A DNA stretch of 58,000 nucleotides. Source: Phocaeicola sp. (GTDB taxonomy: Bacteria; Bacteroidota; Bacteroidia; Bacteroidales; Bacteroidaceae). Shown here piece by piece: positions 42,830 to 52,153 of the stretch. Location of the stretch: NCBI GenBank assembly GCA_020026175.1, contig JAHHQV010000010.1:1-58000 (forward strand), given 5' to 3'. A model generated the notes under the pieces. The model was not told the origin of the DNA. It saw only the letters and a program-made list of their open reading frames with translations, and made no database searches. How positions within the stretch are numbered: the first letter of the stretch is position 1; the number at the start of each line of letters is the position of its first letter. A program made the translations under genes and the position numbers.

Positions 42830-45106
42830 TTATTTTTTATTTTCTTTAGAAAAAGAATAAGGAGCATCTTCTTCCGATGTACCACGTGATTTGTTAGGTA
42901 TGCAGTCCATGTCTATGGAAATATTTGCACCTTCCATCAATGTCTCGTGTTTCAGATAATTGTGTGTGTAAGTCTTCCCATTCAGTTTCATATCCTTTAT
43001 GTATATGTTCTTATCACTGTTGTCAGGAGAAGAAATGTTTATGTCCTTGCCGTTTTCAAGATGTATTGTAGCATTCTTGAACAAAGGCGCTCCAATAACA
43101 TATTCGTTGCTACCAGGACATACGGGGTAGAATCCCAGAGATGAGAATACGTACCATGCAGAAGTCTGGCCATTGTCTTCGTCTCCGCAATATCCGTCGG
43201 GAGTAGGAGTGTACATTCTGTTCATTACTTCGCGCAGCCAATATTGTGCTTTCCATGGTTGCCCTGCATAATTATACAGATATATCATATGCTGTATAGG
43301 CTGGTTGCCGTGTGCATAGTTACCCATATTCATAACTGTCATTTCTCTGATTTCGTGTATTACGAATCCGTAGTAACTGTCATCGAATACTGGAGGAACA
43401 GAAAATACTGAGTCAAGCATTGAAACAAATGTGTCTTTACCTCCCATAAGGTTTATAAGTCCTTGTGGGTCATGGAATACAGACCATGTATAGTGCCAGC
43501 TGTTTCCTTCAGTGAACGAATCACCCCATTTAAGAGGAGAAAAAGGAGTTACAAACTCACCGTTTTCTTTTTTGCCTCTCATGAGTTTTGTTTCATTGTC
43601 GAAAAGGTTCTTATAGTTCATGGCACGTTTTGCAAAGAGCTTTATTTCCTTCTTAGGGCGATTCAGTTCTTTTGCAATCTTGTAGATACACCAGTCATTG
43701 TATGCATACTCTAGAGTACGGGCTGCGTTTTCGTGTATTTTTACGTTGCATGGAATATATCCCAGATTATTGTAGTATTCGTGTCCGAGACGTCCTGTAG
43801 ATGACACTTCTGGATGAACATTCTTTGTGCCGTGTATCAATCCTTCGTAAAGTGTTTCAATATCTTCTACTTTTATTCCCTTCATATAAGCATCTACAAG
43901 TATAGAAGCCGAGTTGTTTCCTACCATACATCCTCTGTGTCCGGGGCTTGCCCATTCAGGGAAGAATCCGCTTTCTTTGTAGGCATTGATAAGTCCTTCT
44001 TGTATTTCCTTGTTGATAGAAGGATATACCATGTTCAATAAAGGGAAAAGACAACGGAATGTATCCCAGAATCCTGTATCAGTGTACATGTATCCAGGAA
44101 GGACCTTGCCGTTGTAAGGGCTGTAATGGATAGGATTGCCGTTATTGTCTATTTCATAGAATTTTCTAGGGAATAGAAGAGAACGATATAGGCATGAATA
44201 GAATGTGCGATACTGGTCGATGTTTCCTCCATCCACTTCTATCTTGCCCAATACTTCATTCCATGCTTTTTTGCCTTTTTCTACCAGCGTATCAAAATTG
44301 TCGTTTCCTAATTCTTTCAAGTTATTAACAGCCTGTTCATAACTTATAAAAGAGGAAGCGACTCGTGCATGTACCTTTTCTCCTTTTTGGGTAGAGAAAC
44401 CTATAATGGCACCTGCATGGTTGGTATTAATTTCAGTCTTAGAATCTGAAACAATATTGTTTTCTACTGTAGCCTTGTATGTGAAAGGCTTGTCAAATTC
44501 TATAACAAAATAGTTTTTGAAATTCTGTGGAACTCCTCCGCTGTTGCGTGTAGAGTATCCTAATATTCTGTTGTTTTCTGTATCTATTTTGATGAAAGAG
44601 CCTTTGTCAAAAGCATCCACAACGATGTATGAGTTGTCATTTTCAGGAAAAGTAAAGCGGAACATGGCAGCTCTTTCTGTAGGAGTAAGTTCTGTCAGAA
44701 TATCATGGTCGGCCAGATATACTTTATAATAGTATGCTTTTGCCACTTCTCCTTTATGCGAAAACCAACTGGCACGTTTGTCTTCGTTAAATTCTGGTTT
44801 GCCGGTTATAGGCATAATTGAGAACTGTCCATAGTCGTTTATCCATGGGCTAGGTTGGTGTGTCTGTTTGAATCCTCTAATCTTTTGGGCTGTATATATG
44901 TATTGCCATCCGTCTCCCATCTTTCCTGTTTGAGGAGTCCAGAAATTCATACCCCAAGGTCTGGCTATAGCAGGATAAGTATTCCCTGAAGAGAAGTCGA
45001 AAGAAGACTGAGTCCCGATCATTGGGTTTACATAGTCTGAATAATCATGTGCCTTGCCTGTTAAAGCACAGCACAGTATTAGAATAAATAAATAAAATTT
45101 GTTCAT
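42830..45106 (-). CDS. GH92 alpha-mannosidase (second of three), divergent active-site loops
   Basis: The 758-residue protein has a signal peptide (MNKFYLFILILCCALTGKAH) and the GH92 fold (YVNPMIGTQSSFDFSSGNTY at the start of the sandwich). Compared with its two neighbours, three loops differ: GDSFTEGNSWHYTW, YAHGNQPIQH in place of HGNEPSHH, and CGDEDNGQTSAWY in place of GNED-x-GQMSAWY. The catalytic acidic residues are still there, so it should be active but with another linkage preference. It also has a 13-residue C-terminal polar tail. It starts 49 bp after the third GH92 gene's stop, so the two are likely one operon. Confidence 0.9.
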   Translation of the reverse strand: MNKFYLFILILCCALTGKAHDYSDYVNPMIGTQSSFDFSSGNTYPAIARPWGMNFWTPQTGKMGDGWQYIYTAQKIRGFKQTHQPSPWINDYGQFSIMPITGKPEFNEDKRASWFSHKGEVAKAYYYKVYLADHDILTELTPTERAAMFRFTFPENDNSYIVVDAFDKGSFIKIDTENNRILGYSTRNSGGVPQNFKNYFVIEFDKPFTYKATVENNIVSDSKTEINTNHAGAIIGFSTQKGEKVHARVASSFISYEQAVNNLKELGNDNFDTLVEKGKKAWNEVLGKIEVDGGNIDQYRTFYSCLYRSLLFPRKFYEIDNNGNPIHYSPYNGKVLPGYMYTDTGFWDTFRCLFPLLNMVYPSINKEIQEGLINAYKESGFFPEWASPGHRGCMVGNNSASILVDAYMKGIKVEDIETLYEGLIHGTKNVHPEVSSTGRLGHEYYNNLGYIPCNVKIHENAARTLEYAYNDWCIYKIAKELNRPKKEIKLFAKRAMNYKNLFDNETKLMRGKKENGEFVTPFSPLKWGDSFTEGNSWHYTWSVFHDPQGLINLMGGKDTFVSMLDSVFSVPPVFDDSYYGFVIHEIREMTVMNMGNYAHGNQPIQHMIYLYNYAGQPWKAQYWLREVMNRMYTPTPDGYCGDEDNGQTSAWYVFSSLGFYPVCPGSNEYVIGAPLFKNATIHLENGKDINISSPDNSDKNIYIKDMKLNGKTYTHNYLKHETLMEGANISIDMDCIPNKSRGTSEEDAPYSFSKENKK

Positions 45107-45155
45107 GCTATTTTGTTTATTGTTTGTAATTTATAATATTGTGCTACATTGTTTA

Positions 45156-47378
45156 TTAGTACCAGCAGCTTTCTGGCTTGTTTCCCATTTCGAATTCCAC
45201 ATTTGCTCCTGAACAGATAGTTTCGTGAGTTATGAAACTTTTGTTGTAAGGTTTTCCATTAACCTTGACTGACTGTATGTAAATGTTTTCTTTACTCAAG
45301 TTGTTGGCTTTTATAGAAAACGTCTTTCCGTTTGAGAGTTTCATTTTGGTTTTTTCGAATAGGGGAGTACCTATTTCATATTCTCCCGAAACGGGGTTTA
45401 CTGGATAAAATCCCATAGCACTGAAAATGTACCATGCCGACATCTGTCCGCAGTCTTCATTTCCGCATAATCCCGAAGGAGTGTTATGATATAACTCGTT
45501 CATTATACGTGAAACATATTTCTGTGTTTTCCAAGGCTGGTGAACCTTGTTGAACAGATATGCAACATGGTGGCTAGGCTCGTTTCCATGTGCATACTGA
45601 CCAATCATTCCTGTACTGAATATAGGTAGTTCATCTGTATCCGACGGATGGAAAGTGAACATGCTGTCAAGCTTCTCGCTGAATCTTTTTTCTCCTCCTA
45701 CAAGAGTCATCAGGTCATTTATATCGTGTTGTACAGACCATAAATATTGCCATCCGTTGCTCTCGCAGATATGAGGAGTGTATTCGTCTGCCTTGAAATT
45801 TGCAATGAAATTACCTTTGTCGTCTTTAGGTTGCATGAATGAAGTTGCAGGGTTGAATACATTTCTGTAGTTTTTCGAACGTGTAAAAAAATCATCTGCT
45901 ATCTTGTCTTTTCCCATCTTTTGGGCCATGACGGCAATGCAGTAATCATCGAAGGCATATTCCAGAGTTCTTGACAATGACCAGTTTTCGGCATTGTATT
46001 TGTCTGTGACATTGTAAGGTATAAACCCGTTTTCCTTATAGAATCCTATACCTCGATAATTGTCAATATTGGCAGTGTTGACACATGCTTCCAATGCTTT
46101 TTCTGCATCAAAGTCACCAATCCCTTTCAGATATGCATCTGCTATTACTGGTACGGCATGGTAGCCTATCATCATGTCTGTTTCGCTGCCATGCATGTTC
46201 CACACAGGAAGTCGTCCGTTTTGTTCGTAGAATGAGATGAAAGACTTTATCATGTCGTTTGTACGTTCCGGCTGTGTATATGTAAATAGCGGATGTGAAG
46301 CGCGGAATGTATCCCAAAGCGAAAAGGTGCTGTAGTTTGTCCAGCCGTTAGACTTATGTATGTTCCCATCTGGTCCGCGGTAGCTTCCGTCTACATCGCC
46401 ATATATCGTAGGTGCAAGCATACTATGATAAAGAGCTGTATAGAATACAGTCTTATTGTCTGTATCGTTGGTCTCTACGTTGATTTTCGAGAGTTCCTTA
46501 TTCCATTTGCCTTTAGCCTCTTCAAGATATTTGTTGAAATTGTTTTCCGGAGCTTCGGCTTCAAGATTTTTTGCTGCACCTTCCATGCTCACCGCAGATA
46601 TTGCTGTTGACAATGTAATCTGTTCATCCTTTTCTGTGTCGAACATGAATTGTGCAATATACGAAGTTCCTATATTTTTGTCTTTGCTTTTTATGATAGT
46701 AGAGTCTATCTTTATATCATTAAAAGGCTTTGAGAATCTTGTTCTGAAAAAGACCTTTTGATTTTTTGCCCATCCGTCAGAAAATCTGTAGCCTTGTATG
46801 GTTACCGAGTCTACTATTTCAATGTGTGAATCTTGTGTGAAGTCCCAGTTCATGGCTTTCTTCAGGTCAAGAATGACAGCAGATTTGGCTTTTGGGAAAG
46901 TGTATCTTTGAATACCGCAACGCTCTGTAGCTGTAAGTTCTACATTGATGTTGTAATCATCCAGCAATACTTGGTAATATCCTGCTGATGCACTTTCGTT
47001 GGAGTGAGAAAACTTTGAGTGTATGCCAAGTGGTGCTTCTGCTTCATTGTATGGAAGAGTGACAGGCATGAATGAGATATCGTATAAGTCGCCTGCACCT
47101 GTTCCCGACAAGTGTGTATGGCTGAATCCGGCTATAGTACTGTCTGGATAGAAATATCCTGAAATTCTGTCCCATCCGGGCAAGCCGTTGTCGGGACTTA
47201 GTTGGACCATTCCAAAAGGAACTTGTGCACCTGGGTATGTATTGCCGGTGAAGTCTGTTCCTATAAAAGGATTTACATACTGTGTAAGGTCCTCCGTTTG
47301 TTTATAAGATTCAGGAGTAGAGCAGGCTACAATGCAGCCAACCATAATAAGTGTTGTTGAAAGATGGTATTTCTTCAT
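45156..47378 (-). CDS. GH92 alpha-mannosidase, lipoprotein (third of three)
   Basis: The 740-residue protein starts MKKYHLSTTLIMVGCIVACS with a lipobox (CIVAC), chosen over the open frame to 47462 because it gives a proper signal. The sandwich domain has YVNPFIGTDFTGNTYPGAQV and GFSHTHLSGTGAGDLYDISF. The catalytic domain has CESNGWQYLWSVQHD (here ESNGWQY), YAHGNEPSHH and CGNEDCGQMSAWY. It resembles the first GH92 gene more than the second. It leads the two-gene transcript with the second GH92. No SusC/SusD pair or regulator is adjacent. Confidence 0.92.
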   Translation of the reverse strand: MKKYHLSTTLIMVGCIVACSTPESYKQTEDLTQYVNPFIGTDFTGNTYPGAQVPFGMVQLSPDNGLPGWDRISGYFYPDSTIAGFSHTHLSGTGAGDLYDISFMPVTLPYNEAEAPLGIHSKFSHSNESASAGYYQVLLDDYNINVELTATERCGIQRYTFPKAKSAVILDLKKAMNWDFTQDSHIEIVDSVTIQGYRFSDGWAKNQKVFFRTRFSKPFNDIKIDSTIIKSKDKNIGTSYIAQFMFDTEKDEQITLSTAISAVSMEGAAKNLEAEAPENNFNKYLEEAKGKWNKELSKINVETNDTDNKTVFYTALYHSMLAPTIYGDVDGSYRGPDGNIHKSNGWTNYSTFSLWDTFRASHPLFTYTQPERTNDMIKSFISFYEQNGRLPVWNMHGSETDMMIGYHAVPVIADAYLKGIGDFDAEKALEACVNTANIDNYRGIGFYKENGFIPYNVTDKYNAENWSLSRTLEYAFDDYCIAVMAQKMGKDKIADDFFTRSKNYRNVFNPATSFMQPKDDKGNFIANFKADEYTPHICESNGWQYLWSVQHDINDLMTLVGGEKRFSEKLDSMFTFHPSDTDELPIFSTGMIGQYAHGNEPSHHVAYLFNKVHQPWKTQKYVSRIMNELYHNTPSGLCGNEDCGQMSAWYIFSAMGFYPVNPVSGEYEIGTPLFEKTKMKLSNGKTFSIKANNLSKENIYIQSVKVNGKPYNKSFITHETICSGANVEFEMGNKPESCWY

Positions 47379-47392
47379 AAAAAAAATTACTA

Positions 47393-47412
47393 TTATATGC
47401 TTTTGCATATAA
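47393..47412. promoter_or_regulatory. Short palindrome upstream of the third GH92 gene
   Basis: TTATATGC (47393-47400) and GCATATAA (47405-47412) form a perfect inverted repeat with a 4-nt spacer, 15 bp before the ATG. It may be an operator or a 5' hairpin. Confidence 0.35.
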
Positions 47413-47578
47413 GTTACAAAAAACTTGTGCAATATAGTAAAATAAATCCATATAATAATCATTCTGTAAGAAAACTCATGACATTCTTACAGCCAAACGG
47501 TATATGGATGTCTCACTGAAGTCATTTTCTTAGTCATGTCTGTATCTGCCTTTATTTTTTCTTTTTTTCACAAAAAAG

Positions 47579-47637
47579 AACGATTAGGCGTTTAATGAAA
47601 AACGGTTAGGCGTTTAATAAAGAACGCCTAACCGTTT
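47579..47637. terminator. Terminator with a duplicated arm, after the nucleoside kinase gene
   Basis: AAACGGTTAGGCGTT (47600-47614) pairs perfectly with AACGCCTAACCGTTT (47623-47637). A near copy of the left arm (AACGATTAGGCGTTTAATGA, 47579-47598) lies immediately before it as a 22-bp tandem repeat with few changes, so a second hairpin with the same right arm is possible. Confidence 0.75.
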
Positions 47638-47676
47638 GAATATAAATTTATGGGTATGTTTTTTCGTACTGATTAT

Positions 47677-49341
47677 TTAGTATTTAAAGCTGCTTCCTCC
47701 CAAGAATTCCCTTAGCAGAGAAGTAGGTGGAAGTTCGGTATCTTGTATAGATACGAAATAGCTCAGGAAGTGTAATAGTCTGTGAACTTCTGAATATTCG
47801 GGACTGCTGTTTGGCACTTTTCTCAGTATAGGTTCTATGTGGTCTTTAATTACAGCCAGTTCGAACAGGAGAGCCGAGTTGAACATGGTATCTGCATTTT
47901 CTTGATAAGGGAAAATCCACTTGTCTTCACCTGCTCTTACACTAGGCCATCTTGCAATTGTTGATTCGGCAGAACTTCCTCTATATTTTGCATCACGTAT
48001 GATTCGGCGTAGCAGACGGTTGTCGGTGGTAGGGATATAGTTGTGCTTGTCAAGCAGTATTGAGGTGAGGGCCGACACGTAAATCTTATATTTGTTCTCA
48101 TTTGCTATGTTTGGTGTCAGTTCTGGATTCAGTGCATGTATACCTTCGAGTATGAGAATCATGTTGTCTTCAAGCTTCAGCTTTTTCCCGCTGTTTTCTC
48201 TCTTGCCAAGCGAGAAGTTGAATTTAGGCAATTCCACTTCCTCTCCTTTCAGCAGCGTGTTCAGCTGTTGCTTGAAAAAGGGAAGGTCTACTGCATACAA
48301 AGACTCATAGTCGTGCTGGCCGTTTTCGTCTATAGGTGTGTTTTCTCTATTCACAAAGTAATCGTCAAGCGATACTGGATACGGTCTAAGTCCGTTGGTC
48401 ATAAGTTGTATGCTCAGGCGTTTGCTGAATGTGGTTTTTCCTGATGATGACGGACCTGATATAAGGACAAGTTTCACCCTGTTCTCTCCGTCTTGCCTTG
48501 CTGCTATTTCATCGGCTATCTTTACGATTTTTCTCTCCTGCAGAGCTTCCGATACGTTTATGAGGTCTGTGGCGTGTCCGTTATTGCATAATATATTAAA
48601 TTCTCCTACGGTACTTACTCCAAGTATCTCATTCCATTTATGGTGTTCTTGAAACACTTCAAGCATTTTCTCTTGTTTTACAATGCTCTCTATCTTGTCG
48701 GGAAACTTCCTGTCTGGTATTCTAAGCAGAAGTCCGTCATAATATTTTACGATGTCAAATCTTTTTATATATCCTGTACTTGGGACCAGGCTGCTGTAAT
48801 ATAGATCAATAGTATCTGCCAGTTTATCATAGTATGAGTATAGTTTGCCCGAAGTAGACAGAAGTTCTACTTTGTCCATCATGCCTCTTTCTTTGAAAAT
48901 CTTTATCACGTCTTCAGTTCTGGCTTCATGTCTTGTAAAAGGTATATCTTCTTTTATTATCTCAATCATCCTTTGCTTTATCCTGTTGATGTCGTTGAAT
49001 CCTATATTTCTGTCTATATGAAGTTTGCAGAAATATCCTTTTGAAACAGGATGTTCTAACGATAGGGATGAATGTGGATAAAGGTCTTCTACAGCTTTTA
49101 CAAGGATAAAACATAGAGAACGGACATAGGTACGCATGCCTGATGCTGTGGTTATGTCGAGAAATTCTACATCTTTGTTGTAATATACTCTGAAGTTTAG
49201 ATTCTCTACTTTGTTGTTGACTTTGGCGCTGACAGGACCATATGGCATTTCTAATTTAAAACCATTATAAATATCCAAAAGAGAGCTTCCTTCTGGAAAA
49301 TCTCTTGTTTCGTTTTGATTTTTGCAATATATTTGTAACAT
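47677..49341 (-). CDS. TGS-domain uridine kinase-like nucleoside kinase
   Basis: The 554-residue protein has an N-terminal TGS-like domain (about 1-65), a middle region similar to the editing part of threonyl-tRNA synthetase (about 70-230), and a C-terminal phosphoribulokinase/uridine kinase domain with Walker A GPSSSGKTTFSKR (residues 296-308) and the VSLDDYF nucleotide segment. Such fusions occur in Bacteroidetes, Thermotoga and clostridia and are annotated as nucleoside kinase. The reaction is probably NTP-dependent phosphorylation of uridine or cytidine. The role of the ThrRS-like half is unknown. It is divergent from the Na/Pi transporter gene. Confidence 0.87.
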   Translation of the reverse strand: MLQIYCKNQNETRDFPEGSSLLDIYNGFKLEMPYGPVSAKVNNKVENLNFRVYYNKDVEFLDITTASGMRTYVRSLCFILVKAVEDLYPHSSLSLEHPVSKGYFCKLHIDRNIGFNDINRIKQRMIEIIKEDIPFTRHEARTEDVIKIFKERGMMDKVELLSTSGKLYSYYDKLADTIDLYYSSLVPSTGYIKRFDIVKYYDGLLLRIPDRKFPDKIESIVKQEKMLEVFQEHHKWNEILGVSTVGEFNILCNNGHATDLINVSEALQERKIVKIADEIAARQDGENRVKLVLISGPSSSGKTTFSKRLSIQLMTNGLRPYPVSLDDYFVNRENTPIDENGQHDYESLYAVDLPFFKQQLNTLLKGEEVELPKFNFSLGKRENSGKKLKLEDNMILILEGIHALNPELTPNIANENKYKIYVSALTSILLDKHNYIPTTDNRLLRRIIRDAKYRGSSAESTIARWPSVRAGEDKWIFPYQENADTMFNSALLFELAVIKDHIEPILRKVPNSSPEYSEVHRLLHFLSYFVSIQDTELPPTSLLREFLGGSSFKY

Positions 49342-49432
49342 AAATGTAATATTTATTACTAAATGTGGTTAACCGGCAGTTAATTTACGCATTTATAATA
49401 ACATAGTCTATATCAAACTTAAATAATAACAG

Positions 49433-51127
49433 ATGGAATATTCTTTTTATGATTTTTTAAAGTTGCTGGGTTCGCTGGCACTTTTCCTCTACGGGATGAA
49501 AATCATGAGTGAGGGACTACAGAAGTTTGCGGGTGACCGCCTTCGAAGTATTTTAACCGCAATGACCACGAATCGTGTGACAGGTGTACTGACCGGTATG
49601 CTTATTACAGCTTTGATTCAATCTTCTTCTGCAACCACAGTTATGGTGGTAAGTTTTGTAAATGCAGGATTGCTTGAGCTGGGACAGTCTATAGGCGTTA
49701 TAATGGGTGCTAATATCGGAACGACAGTAACAGCCTGGATAATATCTACTTTAGGATTTAAAGTTGATATTTCTGCATTCTCTTTACCTTTGTTGGCTTT
49801 GGGTATTCCTCTACTGTTTTCTCAGAAAAGCTCTCGTAAGTCTGTGGGAGAGTTTGTTATCGGCTTTGCATTCTTGTTTATGGGGCTGAATCTCTTGAAG
49901 ACAAATGCTCCTGATCTTAGTCAGAATCCAGATATGCTTGCTTTTGTACAGAACTATACTGATATGGGTTTTGCATCGGTGTTGTTGTTTGTCTTTATAG
50001 GTACTGTTCTTACAATGATAGTGCAGGCCTCGGCTGCAACTATGGCTATTACTCTAATAATGTGTGCCAATGGATGGATTAGTTTCGAGCTTGGTGCTGC
50101 ATTGGTATTAGGTGAAAATATAGGTACTACAATTACGGCAAATCTGGCTGCCCTCACTGCAAATACTCAGGCAAGGAGAGCTGCTGTTGCGCATTTCATA
50201 TTCAATGTGTTCGGGGTTATATGGGTGCTTGCATTGTTCCCTCCTTTCCTTTCTATGGTAGAGTGGATAGTGTCTGACTTCATGAATATAACAGAAGCCG
50301 GTGGCATTGGCGTCTCTTTCAAACTGTCGGCTTTTCATACTTGCTTTAATATCTGCAATGTGCTTATTTTGATATGGTTTGTAAAACTTATCGAACATAC
50401 AGTTTGTAAGATTATTCCTCAGAAAGAGCAAGAAGAGGAATATCGTCTTCAGTTTATTTCTGGCGGTATGCTATCTACGGCAGAACTTTCTATACTTCAG
50501 GCAAGAAAGGAAATCAACCTGTTTGCAGAACGCATACAACGGATGTTTCGTATGGTGGGTGATTTGTTGCATACCAACAATGAAAATGATTTCAACAAGC
50601 TCTTCAGCCGTATTGAGAAATACGAAAATATAAGTGATAATATGGAAATAGAAATTGCCAATTATCTTAACAAAGTATCAGAAGGCAGACTGAGCTCTGA
50701 AAGTAAACTACAGATTAGAGGTATGTTGCGTGAGGTTACCGAAATAGAAAGTATAGGCGACAGTTGTTATAATCTGGCAAGAACAATAAATAGAAAACGC
50801 AGAGGAAGTGATGACTTTACAGAAGAACAATATACGCATATTCATCAGATGTTTAAACTGACAGATGATGCTCTTAGCCAAATGATTCTTCAGGTGGAGG
50901 ATATGCATCATATTGTGGATGTGAACAAGTCGTTTAATATAGAAACTGAGATAAACAATTATCGTAATCAGTTGAAAAATCAGAATGTGACTGATGTAAA
51001 CAACAAGGAATATAGTTATCAGATGGGAGTTCACTATATGGATATAATAGGTGAATGTGAAAAACTTGGTGATTATGTAGTAAATGTTGTTGAGGCTCAT
51101 ACAGATGTTCGTGAGAAGAAGGCATGA
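49433..51127 (+). CDS. Na/Pi cotransporter family protein with PhoU domain
   Basis: The 564-residue protein has eight or so hydrophobic segments and two inverted QSSS/QASA repeats (ALIQSSSATTVMVVSFVNAG near residue 60, IVQASAATMAITLIMCANG near residue 200), the hallmark of NptA/PNaS transporters. A cytoplasmic C-terminal helical PhoU-like domain covers about 340-550. It should import phosphate, or another anion, with sodium across the inner membrane. The start is MEYSFYDFLKLLGSLALFLY. It ends before a perfect 21-bp terminator. Confidence 0.9.
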   Translation: MEYSFYDFLKLLGSLALFLYGMKIMSEGLQKFAGDRLRSILTAMTTNRVTGVLTGMLITALIQSSSATTVMVVSFVNAGLLELGQSIGVIMGANIGTTVTAWIISTLGFKVDISAFSLPLLALGIPLLFSQKSSRKSVGEFVIGFAFLFMGLNLLKTNAPDLSQNPDMLAFVQNYTDMGFASVLLFVFIGTVLTMIVQASAATMAITLIMCANGWISFELGAALVLGENIGTTITANLAALTANTQARRAAVAHFIFNVFGVIWVLALFPPFLSMVEWIVSDFMNITEAGGIGVSFKLSAFHTCFNICNVLILIWFVKLIEHTVCKIIPQKEQEEEYRLQFISGGMLSTAELSILQARKEINLFAERIQRMFRMVGDLLHTNNENDFNKLFSRIEKYENISDNMEIEIANYLNKVSEGRLSSESKLQIRGMLREVTEIESIGDSCYNLARTINRKRRGSDDFTEEQYTHIHQMFKLTDDALSQMILQVEDMHHIVDVNKSFNIETEINNYRNQLKNQNVTDVNNKEYSYQMGVHYMDIIGECEKLGDYVVNVVEAHTDVREKKA

Positions 51128-51171
51128 TATCATGTGTGATAGTCTGATGGGGCTTTTTAAGAAAGACTTAT

Positions 51172-51217
51172 AAACAAAAAAACTCCGGCAGTATACACTG
51201 CCGGAGTTTTTTTGTTT
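51172..51217. terminator. Strong bidirectional terminator
   Basis: A 21-bp perfect stem (51172-51192 with 51197-51217, core ACTCCGGCAGT and ACTGCCGGAGT) with an ATAC loop is flanked by A and T runs on each side. It separates the transporter and the convergent FKBP gene. Confidence 0.95.
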
Positions 51218-51230
51218 ATCTCTGAAATGT

Positions 51231-52097
51231 TTATTTCTCGATGCTTAGAAGTTCTACTTCGAAAATCAATGTAGAGAAAGGTTTGATTTTACCAGCTTCA
51301 CGAGAACCGTATGCAAGTTCCTGTGGAATATAAAGTTCCCATTTAGAACCTACAGGCATCATGGTAAGAGCTTCTGTCCATCCAGCTATAACCTGGTCGG
51401 CGCGGAATGTTGTTGGCTCTTTACGTTCGTATGAGTTGTCGAATTCAGTTCCGTCAATCAAAGTACCTTTGTAGTGTACCTTAACTCTTGAATCTTTAGT
51501 AGGAACTTCTCCCTTGCCTTCTTTCACTATTCTGTATTGCAAGCCGCTTTCAGTTGTCTTGATACCTTCTTTGCTCTTGTTGCTTGCAAGGAACTCTTCG
51601 TTTTCTTTTTTATACTCTCCATATTTTGCTTCCATAGCCTTAGCCTTTATGGCTTCAGACTTTGTGCGAACGTATGTAGATGCAGAATCTGCTGTAACCA
51701 GGCAGTTTCCTTCGACTGCAGAAATGAAACCTGCAAGGAAGTTGTCTTTGTTCATTGCCATAGCAGAGTCTCCAGAAAACAACTGGTTGTTGATAGCCTC
51801 GTACATGTCACCGCTTATTTGCTGACCAATCTGCATACCTGCCATGTAAGCCTTTTCTTTTTGACTTGTAGCTTTTGTACCTTCCTTGATACCTTTGATG
51901 AAGTCTGCCATATATGTAGTATCAACGCCAAGACGACCTACTACATAGTCTTTAAGCCCCATTGAATTACTAACACCCATCATATAAGAAAGAGTGTCTA
52001 TATCACTTTTCATGTTAGCTTTAGGAGCGCTGCTCTGGCTGCATGATGCAAGTCCTGCTGCTGCAGCCAGCACCATAAATGCTGTACTCTTTTTCAT
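51231..52097 (-). CDS. FKBP-type peptidyl-prolyl isomerase, lipoprotein
   Basis: The 288-residue protein starts with a lipoprotein signal (lipobox GLASC, Cys19). It has an alpha-helical FkpA-like N-terminal domain (about 30-175) for dimerisation and chaperone activity and a C-terminal FKBP domain (about 180-288, VKVHYKGTLIDGTEFDNSYE, VIAGWTEALTMMPVGSKWEL, ELAYGSR). It probably folds proteins in the periplasm. The catalytic pocket residues Tyr, Asp, Trp and Phe of the FKBP core are mostly present. The next gene on the minus strand is another FKBP, upstream by 56 bp. Confidence 0.92.
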   Translation of the reverse strand: MKKSTAFMVLAAAAGLASCSQSSAPKANMKSDIDTLSYMMGVSNSMGLKDYVVGRLGVDTTYMADFIKGIKEGTKATSQKEKAYMAGMQIGQQISGDMYEAINNQLFSGDSAMAMNKDNFLAGFISAVEGNCLVTADSASTYVRTKSEAIKAKAMEAKYGEYKKENEEFLASNKSKEGIKTTESGLQYRIVKEGKGEVPTKDSRVKVHYKGTLIDGTEFDNSYERKEPTTFRADQVIAGWTEALTMMPVGSKWELYIPQELAYGSREAGKIKPFSTLIFEVELLSIEK

Positions 52098-52153
52098 TTC
52101 TTTTATTTAGATTTTAATATATTGATATTGTTTGTTTATTCCCTTTTTCAGAA

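Noticed and set aside
40517..47378. Polysaccharide utilisation locus
   Set aside because: No SusC/SusD pair, hybrid sensor or ECF sigma/anti-sigma pair stands next to the GH92 genes within the window.
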